A DNA stretch of 64,000 nucleotides, from the NCBI GenBank assembly GCA_026874595.1, contig CM049318.1, positions 20,003,456 to 20,067,455 on the forward strand, given 5' to 3'. This DNA is from Sipunculus nudus. Its lineage: Eukaryota; Annelida; Sipuncula; Golfingiida; Sipunculidae. The position numbers and the translations under genes were made by a program. The notes beneath the pieces are model-generated. The model did no database searches, had not been told where the DNA came from, and saw nothing but the letters and a program-made list of their open reading frames with translations. Numbering within the stretch: the stretch's first letter is position 1; every line of letters starts with the position of its first letter. Below, in pieces: positions 11,911-23,560 of the stretch.

Positions 11911-14035
11911 CTAAAACAACTGTAAACTTATAATTGAGTACCTGTTGACGGCACCTGCTATTTTGTATGGGGTATTAGATAAAAAAAAATACCATGTAAA
12001 GGTAGGTGCTTGCATGGGCTACTTTATAGTACGAAATCCAGGAGCTTATCTGCATGTATTAGTATTCCAGGGGGGTTAATGATTTTGAAAGAAAACAGGG
12101 GTCAAACCACTGAGAAAGTCTTCTGAGAAAATGTTAAAATGTAGTCAGGTTGAAGGTGGATTGCAAGACCTCGGAAATTTGTTTGAATTACTTAAAGAAA
12201 GGTTAAAAATACCTGTACACACCGCTTAAGAGAGAATCATAAGCATCTGATGTTACAAGACTATGTTAATATGAATAGCAGATCAATGGTAACCAGACTT
12301 TTAGTCCTTGTGTTATGTATTGAACGTGTCTGGTGGGTCAATTTGGAATATGTGGCCGGGTATGTTCCCATTGATGGTGATAGTGTAAACTATGTTAAGC
12401 TGAGCTTTAGTTAGACCTTCTATTCCATTATCTGCCTTAATACAACGCTTACGTTTCAATTATTCAATTAACATCCGAATTCTAGTATTTTAAGCAACCT
12501 GACAAGCTGCAGGTTATGCAAATATTTTAATTAAGATCGCACAAATTGCCATTTATTAAAAGCTTCTTTTTATTCTGGGGGGCTATATGGACATTAAGTC
12601 AGTAATGAAAAACGATGAAAATGCTATAGCAAACATTATATTTTGGTCACTGTGGTTTAACAACAGGTTCCTATCTACTTTACTACTTTGTGCTGCAGTA
12701 CACGAAAAATTTTTTTAGCACATTTTCAAAAAGACCCTCATTTGGCACAAATTTACATTTTATCATTGCTTCTCATATTAGTGTCTGTGCCATCAACATT
12801 TCCTATGACAAGAGGGTCGGACTGTGTAAGGTATTAAGGGTACTTTTTTTACCAAAAGTAATATATATTTCAGGTTCATTTTTTATTTATTTTATTTACA
12901 TATATTTTATCAGGACAGCCAATTAAGTATTACATATCTGTTTTTCATTTTGGCCCTAGAAACACCACAGAGAGATAAAGAGGTCTTTTCCATCATCGAT
13001 CAAGTTGAGCTTGTTATTTTTAGTAAAATATCAAAATTGTACTTTAAGTTGAGGTTTCGGGCGTGGTAACAAAATACCATTATTTCGAGTTAAGTCAACT
13101 GATGTATATCACCGTGCCATCAATCTCTTTGGACTACCATTGTCTTACAGTCCTTTGCCCTTGTTGATTACTAACTAGTTAATCCTTCCAATTATTCCAT
13201 ATGGACGTTATTTTTAATACTGACAAAAATATAGATATCGCAAGATGGAAGCCCGAGGTCAAAATTCAAACACTAAAACAAACAATAAAAGAACACATCT
13301 GACTCATTTTCTCCCTCAATGATCCAACACCTCCATTAAAATTGTTAAAACAGGTTCCGGAATGGGATTCTGTAGATGGACATATATTAAGTTAAGCCAG
13401 CTTTAAAACATTGAGGAGGTGAAGAAAAGATAATAATATGTAATAATCGTTAAGATTTGCAATAAAGTATTTAAAACTAATTAAAAGTAGCATTAAGTGT
13501 TCAATGAAAACGAGAGGTCTGCAATACCAAACATAAGCGATAAAAGGGAATCGGCTAAATCAGCTACATTGTACGTTCTTGGAAATAAGTTCAAGTTGAA
13601 CAATATGCTGGTGCTAATATGTAACCTATGACAGTAACCCTGGCTATAACATAGTTTGGTTTATAAGTCGTATTAGAGATCTAGCGCGTTTACACGACCT
13701 GCAGGTGAGGTAGTAAAGGGAAGAGGCTAGGTACCGTAACATCATGAAAATCAGGTCAAAGTAAACAAACATACCCGGTTCAAATCTAAATTTTTAAGAA
13801 TTGTAAGTCACGAACAATTAGACGGTTCGTTGCGCTGAATATGTCTTGGACAAGTTACACCGACAGTTTTCCGAGCCCCTGCTCCCCGCAGTCGTAATCG
13901 TATACCCTGAATTTCTTGTTAAATCTCCGCCTATATAGAAGCAACAATAATAAGAGTCATCCAGCTTTTTTTTCTTGGAATGTTTAGGCGTAACCATGGG
14001 AGCTGTTTTTTTTTCTGGTTTCCATGTTTATTCAA

Positions 14036-14048
14036 CCCCCCCCCCCCC
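14036..14048. repeat. Poly-C tract (C13)
   Basis: C13 followed by GGGTGACC. The equivalent position of unit 2 has C16 at 32478-32493, while the unit 3 equivalent near 51.19 kb has none. Confidence 0.95.
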
Positions 14049-14984
14049 GGGTGACCATAAGAAAAACACTATGGGATTGATCTTATTGTCTGTCTATTTA
14101 TATAATTTATGTATATTTTCATTGACATAAACATGGTTATCTTTGAAAGATAGCTCCTAATACAAAAGGTTGACATTGCCGAAAATGTTTAAAGCAAACA
14201 ATAACTTTTTCAGATTCATAATTAAAGGCTAATACTGTTTCATTTGTATATCGAAATTAAAAAAGGACGTAAAAAATAAAAAAGTAATGATGAAATTTCA
14301 ATTTTACAATAAAGGAAGACACTGTTTCAGACTATCAAGTACATTTATGTTATTTCCCACATGCTTTAACTATAGTGATTAATTACATTCTTATTATAGC
14401 ATTATAGCTCCAGAGGCTGAACAAAGAACCTTTTCTATTGGTTTCTAGAATGAATCGGTTAATTTCTCGATTCTTTACTTTCGAGTCCAAGTACAGGTCC
14501 GAATCCAGAACCCTGCAACACCATGTACAAATAATTTTTTAATAAGTAAACATTAGATCCGGGCTATGGGTTAGCCCATATTGTGGACGTTAAATGGTCA
14601 CTTGGTTTTATTGTATGAATAAAGGTACCCCGGTCAATACGACAGGCTGTGAAATATTTATTTGATTTTTGGTAATGCCAGACAGGTTATACACACCAAG
14701 AAATGTGTCTTGTAGGTGTGTTAAATCAATCTGCTTGAGCACTTAGCCCGACTTTGTATGAAATTAATAAGTTACATCCAATGCAAATCTCTGTTACCAA
14801 GAGGCCATGCTCAAGGAATAATGCTTGGACATTATCATCACATATGCAAAATTTTGTCTAGATAAACATTATATTTCAATATGGTAACGCTAAATATACT
14901 TGACTACATTTTTCTTATTTTAAATACAAAAACTTGAATTAAAATGGTATCTTCTTACTGAGCTAGGATCAGAAGAGGCTGTCC

Positions 14985-15160
14985 TTAAGAAAATACCTAG
15001 CCGTATATAGCAAAAAAACTTATGATTAAATTCCGATCAAAGCTGTACATAAAAAAAAACCTACTGGCGAACTACCTATCAAAGCTGTAAATAAAATTTA
15101 AAAACTCATACCGAAATATCGATCAAAATTGTAAAAAATAAATAAAATACTAGGGTGATT
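14985..15160. repeat. 44-bp minisatellite, unit 1 (about 3 copies)
   Basis: Degenerate copies of a motif like GAAATACCGATCAAAGCTGT followed by AAATAA stretches, at the place corresponding to the longer arrays at 34.2 and 52.9 kb. Confidence 0.7.
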
Positions 15161-16550
15161 TTTTTTAGCAAATGCTCTTAACAATGCTCTTAACAAATGC
15201 TCTTATCCAACAATAATTTTATTGTAACTTCTTTCTATTAACCATTGAAACAAACCTAAAAGAAAAACATAAACATATTTGATGTTCTTTTGTATGCTAC
15301 AAGAGTTACCCACGATGTATGTAAAACAGCCCCTCATTCTTGCTCATAATAAAGGCCACGAGTTGACAATGTCCAATCTAACATGTGTTCCGGGAAATCA
15401 GATAACAACACGATGTTTTGTAAAGCAAAATTCTTTTTCCAGAAAAGCGACATGCTTTTGTTACTTTTATTTTTTTAATTTATCAGTTCAGTCAGAGTAG
15501 CTACTTATGGGCACTTGGTTGGCAGTTACTTCTTTGTCTTAGTATTTTTGTGTAAAACCGCCATAGAAAAGTCTGTCAGAAACAAACACGCAGACTTGAC
15601 TTGTACAAACCTCCTTCCTGAATGAAATTGTAATAAATTTTATTCATACATAAAGTTAATAAACGGTCACATCGTTGACGCATCAGCATATCACGGATTA
15701 AATGAATTAAAAGCAAGATAATAAAAATGAAAATGAAGCTCTAAACTAACCGAGAGGATATTGAATGGCTGCTCTTGTGAAATCGTATCTTGACAAATTG
15801 CGATAAGGTTGGTTTGAGGTCTACTTTGAATTTTAAATTGGAAATATAACACATGGATTGAACAAATTATCTTAACTAATCCTATCTTAACTCTAAAATG
15901 TTAGCACCAGGAATGCTATGAAAACTTAATCGATATTGATGAAAGTAAAATATCTTTAGTTAGGGAGACATGGTTGAGAAAATACAGGTAACGTAAAATC
16001 AGGGTGACCACCATGGTTAGACGAATTAAATCTTCCCTTACAAGTTCTATATATGGACACGGATCTTTAGGCGGTCTATTGTTGAAGTTTAAAGGCTTTT
16101 TATGAACCAGTCAGGGTAAAAGTTTTCTGTATGAGGCCGATTTTATATTTTGCCTGGCTTTCTAAATAAAACCGTACAAATTATTTTTAATTCATTTTGC
16201 TTTTATAACTAAGATATGAAGAGATTACCTGTCACTGGAAGTTTAGATAACCTGCTTTCAAATGTTTTCTTTTGCGTTTATTACAACGTCTAAAATCTTT
16301 CACATGCATCTTGTTTATGTTATGCCATATCATGTTTTATGTAGTCTGAGTTTGTATATTAAACTGGTTTTGAGCTATATGTAAACTTCACATATTGACT
16401 GATTTGAATTATATAATCAGGACGTAAGAAAACAACGAAAAGAAGACATTCTGAAAAGAATTAGCCTCTTTTAAATTGTAGCAGCAAGTTTTTTTAGTTT
16501 CAGGGATTAAAGCAAGTCCGTTACATAGTCACTACACATAACAGGGAAAT

Positions 16551-16771
16551 ATGCTCACCATGGTAATTATCTTGTGGACTGCCACCCTGGTCGTTGGGGG
16601 AATGCAAACCGTTGAGTCCAGTGTTTACAAGAAGGTGTACCGACGGTATGACGTAGAAAAGGACTGGGAAGGAGCCCGGAAACATTGCTTGGATGAACAA
16701 GGTGATCTAGCAACCATCAAGTCACCAGAGGAGGATGCAGATGTGAAAGAATCCGTTAGCGGTGCCACCGA
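16551..16771 (+). CDS. L1 exon 1: signal peptide and N-terminal half of CTLD
   Basis: ATG at 16551; a second in-frame ATG lies three codons on. Hydrophobic VIILWTATLVVGG is followed by VYKKVYRRYDVEKDWEGA, then RKHC and GDLATIKSPEE. The donor GA|GTAAGT falls after 221 nt, phase 2. Confidence 0.85.
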
Positions 16772-17055
16772 GTAAGTAACCTAAAAGTGCATTAGAAAAG
16801 TATGTGTTATGATATAAGTACATGCGAATAATTTTAATGGTCGGTTATTGCTAAATAAATAACAAAAAAGGGAAAAATTATTTTTATAGAAAAAAATCCT
16901 AAATGGATTCAATTATAATAAAATAATCAATTTCATATACAAATAACGGCCCATTGTTGATTCTTTCCTCCTGCACGACTCACTGATATAGACATTAAGA
17001 TGCTCTTTCTACATGGTGACGCAACGACTTTTACCTTGGCTGCTATTAAATTAGA

Positions 17056-17059
<4 letters not shown>

Positions 17060-17133
<74 letters not shown>
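17060..17133. repeat. (TA)n microsatellite hosting the foldback insertion
   Basis: TA run broken once by G at 17094. The foldback begins at its right end, and a short ATAT run follows the foldback at 18231. In L2 the same intron position reads GATTTAATATAAATTTTAAATCC, without a long run. Confidence 0.95.
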
Positions 17134-17136
<3 letters not shown>

Positions 17137-18230
17137 AGAGACGAGATTGAAATCCAGGCGGATTTTAAATTCGCCTAGACGAGATTGCGATTGTGATCTC
17201 GCCTAGGCGAGATTGCAACTGTGATCTCGGCTAGACGGATTTTAAACTCGCCTAGACGAGATCACAATCGCAATCTCGCCTAGGCGAGATTAAAATCCAT
17301 CATGGAGCAGGCCATGATTTTAATCTCGCCTAGGCGAGTTTAAAATCTGTCTGGTGTCATCCAGGCGAGTTTAAAATCTGCCTGATATCACCTGGGCGAG
17401 TTTAAAATCTGCCTAGGCGAGATTAAAATAGTGATCTGATATAATTTCCCAATAAATTATGCATTGTAATTGACTTCTGAAAGATGTTTTCAGATTTTCA
17501 ATATTTTAACACTGAATCGTTACGTATAGTTCACAAGTAATATATTTATTAATATTTACGGAATATTATATTATTAATTAATAATTAACATTAATTTTGG
17601 AAATGGAATATTTTATATTATATATTTTTTATTAATATGGTTATGTATAGTTCACAAGTAATATATATTTAATATTATTTACAGAATATTATAATATTTA
17701 TGTAATAATTAACATTAATTTTTTTATGTTAATTATCACATGAATAATTATTACATTACTGTAAAAAAGTTAATTATTACATTAATACTATAATATTCTG
17801 TAAATATTAATAAATATATTACCTTTTAACTATATATAACCATTCAGTGTTAAAATATTGAAAATCCGACTGAAAACATCTTTCATATGTCAATTACAAT
17901 GCTTAATATATTAGGAAATTAGATCAGATCACTATTTTAATCTCGGCTAGGCAGATTTTAAACTCGCCTAAGTAATATCAGGCAGATTTTAAACTCGCCT
18001 GGATGACACCAGACGGATTTTAAACTCGCCTAGGCGAGATTAAAATCCTGGCCTGCTCCATGATGGGATTTTAATCTCGCCTAGGCGAGATTGCGATTGT
18101 GATCTCGTCTAGGCGAGTTTAAAATCTGTCTAGCCGAGATCACAATTGCAATCTCGCCTAGGCGAGATCACATTCGCAATCTCGTCTAGGCGAATTTAAA
18201 ATCCGCCTGGATTTCAATCTCGTCTCTTAC
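17134..18230. mobile_element. 1.1-kb foldback element (giant imperfect palindrome) in intron 1 of L1
   Basis: The left end GTCAGAGACGAGATTGAAAT is matched by the reverse complement of the right end, and the arms remain complementary with few mismatches for over 500 bp each, to a centre near 17682. The arms are built from repeats of the self-complementary 16-mer TCTCGCCTAGGCGAGA and GATTTTAAACTCGCC-type units. The inner part is AT-rich (TTAATAATTAACATTAAT). There is no coding capacity. The corresponding intron of L2 (around 36845) lacks it, giving an empty site within a TA-rich target. It is best read as a non-autonomous foldback transposon; arm similarity suggests recent insertion. I do not recognise the family. 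Confidence 0.85.
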
Positions 18231-18458
18231 ATATATATATAAAATCCTGCACTACATTTTCCCCCAATCCTCCACAGTTGAATCACACATTTACGACCTT
18301 TTATATTTAGGCCGCGAGGTTCAGTTTTAACCATACAAAAATCAAATTAAGCAAGTAGAAAATCGAATTTTATGGCAATCAAGGAATGTAAAGAATTGAT
18401 GCAAATTTAAAAACTAATCTGCAATCGACGAGCCATCGCGAGGAAGGCTTCCTCTATT

Positions 18459-18477
18459 CCCCCCCCCCCCCCCCCCC
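18459..18477. repeat. Poly-C tract (C19)
   Basis: C19 followed by GGTTACTTGC in intron 1 of L1. At the homologous place in L2 (near 37055) the sequence is CCCCGGGTCCTTGC without a run. Confidence 0.95.
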
Positions 18478-18975
18478 GGTTACTTGCAAGTGAGCGGTCA
18501 TAGGGATATTTCGGACAGGATATGTAAGTTGAAAGTTATTATCTAAAATGAATATCAAATATCAAATTAAATCTACCATATGCGAATAATACTTTGACCA
18601 AGTTCAATTTTGCAAAACACACCTTGCTGTTGAGCTACCGCAAGTAGAGAAAGACAGAAGAAATAATGGAGAATCCGTTATAGAGTTCACAGCCTTGGAT
18701 GTCCGACACATATCAGGAGCAAATATATCAACTATCACTAATATTGTAAATATGGATTATGATTGTTAGAATCAACCATGTCGGAGATTAAGCACCCCAA
18801 AAAATGAAAAATTTGAAATTGATGTTGTGTCACTCGACTGGAACCTAGAAAAGGTGAAAGGTATATACAAATATATAAAAAAAGATATGGAAATACTACT
18901 AGAAACTACTCAACCCCTGGCAATAATAACTATGTCTCCTCAGGGGAGTAACATTGTACCCATCACTACTTTCAG

Positions 18976-19176
18976 AACGGATTACTGGTTGGGGTTGTGG
19001 AAACGTCCCAGTAGCGCGAATAACTACACCTGGATCGACGGGTCATTTGAATGGGGAACGTTGACAAAAAAGTAAACACCTGGATAGCGAACATTGCGTT
19101 CGGCTTCAAAACGGAAACAGCTGGAATAATGTGAATTGTGACCTAGATTATCGATTTATATGCCAGTTTTATCAAG
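18976..19176 (+). pseudogene. L1 exon 2: C-terminal half of CTLD, frameshifted
   Basis: Acceptor CACTACTTTCAG before 18976; donor ATCAAG|GTAA after 19176. It encodes DYWLGLWKRPSSANNYTWID then, after the extra A in the A6 run, a frame containing EHCVRL, SWNNVNC and RFICQFYQ. Without the extra base the frame is open to the donor. Confidence 0.8.
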
Positions 19177-19229
19177 GTAAATTATCGTTTAAACACTTAA
19201 ACCCATAACCAGACCTATTCTCCTACATA

Positions 19230-19320
19230 CGTCCCAGTGGCGATCTAGGTAAACTTCACCTGGACGAAAGGTCCGGTTGTTCATAAGGGAACGAATCTGA
19301 GTTATTATTTATCCCATGTT
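19230..19320 (+). pseudogene. Relic of a second copy of CTLD exon 2, unit 1
   Basis: AAACTTCACCTGGACGAAAG then GGTCCGGTTGTTCATAAGGGA matches the exon 2 relic of unit 2 (37765-37934: AAACTACACCTGGATCCACG). That relic in turn matches functional exon 2. Only a fragment survives here, with a large internal deletion before the TTATTATTTATCCC flank. Confidence 0.55.
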
Positions 19321-20175
19321 TGGAGCACTTATTGCAATTCATTTCATCAATGATGCTAATATCAATATTATTTTTTTATGATTAGGAGTTCGTCAAAGTT
19401 CAAAAGAGTTTGCCATGCAGAAATGTAACTATTTGATAGAAATACAGTAGGATCCTATCCAAATCCCATATTTAAAATCATTATAAATATTTTTAATTTC
19501 GCAACAGACCCCACGATGCATATAGTATTTATAGTTTGGCACTAGTTTACTAATTAAACATATTATAATGACATTATTATCATATTACTATCATTTTAAT
19601 ATTATTTTATTCAAACGAATATCAGAAAAACTTGTTATTATAAACGCCCTCTGAAATTAAATTACTCTATTGTTGGATTATTTTAGGATAATCGACAATA
19701 ATCGATCATGTTTGTTTCATTTATAATAGATTCAGCAAAGGTATAGGAACAATATATACAACTGAAAGAAAAAAAAACATTACAGAGGCAGTGATCCGTT
19801 GATACTTGAAACAATTCAATGGTCAATGAGACAATCTAAAATATTATAAACTTCCAGTTCTCTTTTGAACGGAGGCTTGTCCCACGTTTTGTTGGCAGCA
19901 AACCATATTTCAACAAGCTGACTGACACATAAAAGTGTCTGTAACCTTTTTCAATACCTCGATCTTTGGTAGCCAATCCTCTCAGTCTATCACTTAAAAT
20001 AAACTGCCGATTCAAGATATACTGACTATTTTCTGTAATATTGAGGATTATTCTCTGATTTATATTACTATTTTATTCACACCTACAATTAGACTTGTAA
20101 ACAGCATTCCAGCTGCTGATAATCGGAAATATGAACTAAATGAACTAAGTATATGTAGAATTATGGAATTCCTTT

Positions 20176-20460
20176 CCGGTTTCAGGCAAGGCGACAGGAC
20201 AGTATCACACCCTTATTCTCATTAAATAGCCTAGGGTTAAATATGCCCGGTGACTTCTGCACTTGCAGGCTCTCATTGGGTAATCGTACCAATTTCCTGG
20301 CACTGCCGCCGAGCAACCCTAAAAAGGCGCACTCGTTTATGAGGTGAAATACAGTTGTTGGCCTTCCAACCTGAGTTTTGGTCCCTGCTTCGGCTGAGAT
20401 TCGAACTCACGAACTTCCGGTTTTGAGTGCTCTATTCTACCCTTGAGCCACATAAGCCGG
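20176..20460 (-). mobile_element. tRNA-derived SINE, copy 1
   Basis: On the minus strand the element starts at 20460 with a tRNA-like head. TGGCTCAAGGGTAGA is an A-box and GTTCGAATCTC (complement of 20396-20406) is a B-box, about 40 bp apart as in Pol III promoters. A non-tRNA body follows. GGAATTC on both sides is a possible target duplication. The homologous intron of L2 carries the same insertion (38870-39130), so it predates the unit duplication. Confidence 0.8.
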
Positions 20461-20999
20461 AATTCTAAAGAATTCACGTTATATTTTAAGGAAAAAAGAT
20501 GTTCGATGTATTTCCCCGTAATGACGCAGATATTTCACAGAATGCTTCATATGAGATAAAAACACACAATGACACCTGAAAGAACAACATTTAATTCAGC
20601 TCACGAAAAGTCATTTAAGGTAGAGAAGTTGGTCACTCTCCGTTGTCTGTCTGTCGTTGTCAGTCTGCCAATCCATGCATTTACAAGTAAAATATCTTAT
20701 TCGTAAGACCATTTACATAATATATAGAAGGAAACTGTAGTTCATTCACAAAGCTAAATACCTAAACTTTCATACAAACAGAAAGTTTCCTTTTAGTCGC
20801 ATATATATTATGATAGAATGTTTGCACTGCTTTTGTCTTATCATTTTTTATACATAAGCTCAATTTAAAACAATGGCATCAGTCAGTTTTGCTGTTTAAA
20901 GAAATAACGGATTAAGAGTGTCATTTGATGAAATTTCCATATATTATACAACAAGACTGTGTCTGCGGTGTAGCCATTTTGCAAAACGCCTCATTTGAG

Positions 21000-21001
<2 letters not shown>

Positions 21002-21049
<48 letters not shown>
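21002..21049. repeat. (TA)n microsatellite
   Basis: Pure TA run of about 48 bp in intron 2 of L1. Confidence 0.97.
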
Positions 21050-21051
<2 letters not shown>

Positions 21052-22113
21052 CATAAGAAAAATAATAGATAGATAGTAGCATGGAATTTGTATGTCATTT
21101 CAAACTTTAGTTTTCCCTTCTTTTTGGTTCGGCTGGATAAAAAAAGTTATAGCTGTATTGATGACTTTTGTTCTTTATCTATTTAACCCCCTCTATATAT
21201 CTTTACATCCATTCGTTTGTAGAACACAAATAACCGCAATATCCAGACTTCAGACACTGACAGGCTATGATAGGTTCTTTCTTGAGAAAAACCATAAATG
21301 CTTTACAGGAATATTTCTCTCAAGCATTTCAATTCCTTTTAGAATTATAACTGCCATCGGTTCTTATTTAAGCAGGACAAAAACTTCTATAGGTATGGTA
21401 GGTCGAGCTGAAAGATCGTCACTGTTGCCTATATTTATGGACAACAGCCATTTTAGGCTTCTTAGATTCAGCTAGGTTTCCAGTACCCTGGAATACTGCA
21501 AACCCCTTAGACCATAACGTATGAAACCTATGCCTGGATAGATGCTTATTTCTTCAATGCTTCTAGTACAGATACCTTTTTGCTGCTTGACAGCAAACAC
21601 TTCGAACAACAGGGGAACACATTCCTCGTGTAAATTTCTCTCGTTGGGGGAAGTCTTAAAGGAGTTCAAATGTTCATTTCTACACCCATATTAAGATCCA
21701 ACATTTATCGGAGGCTTTCACAAGTCATCGAAATGCAAACCATCAATGAATTCCCCCATTTTCCCTGCAAGTTAATATTTCTAAACATGCAATAGAGTAG
21801 ATTTACCTAAACTGACTTCTGGTCCAATTAATTATCACAAAACATAACTTTTGATCCTTAGCCTCATTTTTAAAAGTGTTCACCTATAATATCGCTCAGG
21901 TGCCGGCGAAGGACGATAGACGTTTCGCGATCGCTTGGCATTTGTCACCTCTACTTAAATGTGCCCTAACAGGATGACTTCATTTAATGCAGAAGTATTT
22001 GTTTGAAGACTATTCCTGCGAAACGGAATGTTTATGTTTTCAATATCAAAAGTAGTTGTTCTGTTTTAAAATAATATTAACACACTTTATATTTCTTTTC
22101 ATTTTTTTAAAAG

Positions 22114-22173
22114 CAATCAACTGTTCCACACTCGAGGATACAACACAAGACTGCGAACCACCAACCACCCAAG
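22114..22173 (+). CDS. L1 exon 3: stalk exon, donor mutated
   Basis: 60 nt as in L2. Acceptor TTTAAAAG before 22114. It encodes AINCSTLEDTTQDCEPPTTQ with a sequon NCS and two Cys. The following bases are TTGACTGC where L2 has GTGACTGC, so the GT donor is lost; using the GT one base earlier would shift the frame of exon 4. Confidence 0.75.
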
Positions 22174-22575
22174 TTGACTGCATTTTAAAAAGTCCTATCA
22201 ATTTTTACTGCAGATAGCATCGGCGTGCATCTGGTGTAAACGTTTCAGTTTTCAATAATGATATATTTTCATGACCGGCCTCTATATAATTAGAACCTTG
22301 TGCCACTATTGTAAAGGTGTGATTTTTATTTGATTGTCGTCATAAATATTCATTTCGATGATCGTATTACATTAATTATTAATCATTGCTCCATCTCCAT
22401 GCAATACCCAACATTTCATGAATCGTAACCATTACATATATCTGTTCTTATTACTGTAGGTTGGTTTTCTTGCAATTTCAGCATTTGACTAAACTAATAA
22501 TTGAATGACACTCAGTTTGATGAAAAGAATGTTAAAGACCATAATCATTCTATTTATTTATATTGCATTTTTTAG
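22174..22575 (+). other. Intron 3 of L1
   Basis: About 400 bp, AT-rich, ending in a TTTTTTAG acceptor. No other feature. Confidence 0.65.
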
Positions 22576-22925
22576 GCGTCTCAACCAAAGTGGGTAAAGC
22601 CGCTGAAATCAGCACTATCACATCGACACCCGACGAACAAAGGCATATCAAAAACAAAGACACTACCGTGTCGGTGTCAGACGACGCAAACCGGTACAGT
22701 ACCAAAGGCAGTAAAATCCCTGAAATAGATCTCGATGACGCTGACTACGAAGAAGAAGAAAAATCTGAAAGTGACATGAAGTCGTCGGATTACCGAACAA
22801 GCGCGAATGCAATCGGTGGAACCAGCATTATTTTCCTTGCCTTTTTCTTTGGGGTAATCATTTTCTTTGACTTGGGTACCTTTGCAAAGAACTTAAAACA
22901 GCTGAAAAGAAACCTTAGACGCTAA
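22576..22925 (+). CDS. L1 exon 4: stalk, acidic motif, transmembrane helix and basic tail
   Basis: The frame from the TTTAG acceptor is open to TAA at 22923. Ser/Thr-rich stalk (STITSTPDEQ), acidic IDLDDADYEEEEK, the helix TSIIFLAFFFGVIIFF, then AKNLKQLKRNLRR. Strongly similar to L2 in both sequence and length (350 against 353 nt). Confidence 0.85.
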
Positions 22926-23239
22926 AATGAGTTCTCAGATCTTCTTAAAATTCAAAAGTAATTTTGGAGTTTAAGAATACTTTACACATTTAAGATTGAC
23001 GAACATCCTATTCAGTTCTTGGAAGACTCCCAAGCTAGACCTGATGCGGTTGAACGTTGCTCTAGCTGAGCATTTCTCCATTTAAAAAGCACTGACGTTG
23101 AGAAAACTGTATAAAATGTACTGATGATCGACACTGGGACGTTCGTTGAATAGCATAGTGATAGAGTTTTTACTAGTTGACAAAAACAGTCCATATAAAA
23201 ATCCATTCCTACAGGCTGTAGTGGGTTATGATCATAGAC

Positions 23240-23560
23240 TTTTTAGTTGGGATTTACGGCGCAAGGACGCTCATGTTTACATATTGATATTATGTTATAA
23301 ATGCATAATTTATATATGCTGATTTTTTTTAATGTTGCAAACGCGACTTTCCAGCAGAAGGACGCTCATCAACACAAATGCCATTTGTAGATCTTAACTG
23401 CATTATCAATATATTTTGAATGAGACATTTTCTTTGCATAGCATTGACATTCATGTTTACACATCGCCATTTTTTTATAAATGCATAATTTATATACGTT
23501 GATTTTTTTATGTCGCATTCGCGTCTTTGCAGCGAAAGGACGATCACCAATACAGAGAGT
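23240..23560. repeat. Tandem duplication in lectin 3' flank, period about 182 bp (unit 1)
   Basis: CATGTTTACA ... TAAATGCATAATTTATATA ... GCTGATTTTTTT ... CGCGACTTTCCAGC ... GGACGCTCATCA occurs twice. The same pair follows L2 (42330-42650) and L3 (60150-60430), so it arose before the units duplicated. Confidence 0.75.

Larger units (their letters stand above)
11911..16550. other. Region between family B and lectin L1
   Basis: No gene supported. It aligns in blocks with 30.85-36.35 kb and partly with 49.3-53.9 kb. It holds a C13 tract, a short 44-bp minisatellite block and the 5' flank of L1. The segment AAAAGAATTAGCCTCT near 16456 and GCAAGTCCGTT near 16512 recur just upstream of L2, so they mark conserved promoter/5'UTR sequence. 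Confidence 0.6.
19177..22113 (+). other. Intron 2 of L1
   Basis: Holds the exon-2 relic, a minus-strand tRNA-derived SINE shared with L2, a TA microsatellite, and a 127-codon chance frame (21092-21475) that is interrupted in unit 2 and so is not a gene. Confidence 0.7.
16551..22925 (+). pseudogene. L1: C-type lectin-like single-pass membrane protein gene, apparently disrupted
   Basis: Four exons: 16551-16771, 18976-19176, 22114-22173 and 22576-22925. They match L2 exon for exon with the same phases (2, 1, 1). The product would be a signal peptide, a CTLD, a Thr/Ser-rich stalk, an acidic DADYEEEE motif, a membrane helix and a basic tail. Two lesions are visible. First, exon 2 is 201 nt instead of 200: an A6 run at 19066-19071 shifts the frame into TAA at 19073-19075, about 32 residues into the exon and before Cys 2-4 of the CTLD. 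Second, the donor after exon 3 reads CCCAAG|TT where L2 and L3 have G|GT. Either a homopolymer error plus an alternative donor, or a recent pseudogene. Exons 1 and 4 are clean, and exon 4 retains coding character, so the loss would be recent. Confidence 0.75.

Noticed and set aside
17134-18230. CRISPR-like repeat array (regular CCTAGG units)
   Set aside because: Eukaryotic context, no unique spacers, and the units form two mirror-image arms; a foldback element fits.
20390-20460. Genuine tRNA gene on the minus strand
   Set aside because: A- and B-boxes are present, but it continues into a SINE body that recurs at 38.9 and 54.8 kb, and the acceptor stem does not pair properly by eye.
21092-21475. 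127-codon open frame in intron 2 of L1
   Set aside because: The matching stretch in unit 2 (39760-40260) is interrupted, and the frame lies between lectin exons 2 and 3; AT-rich composition, no domain.
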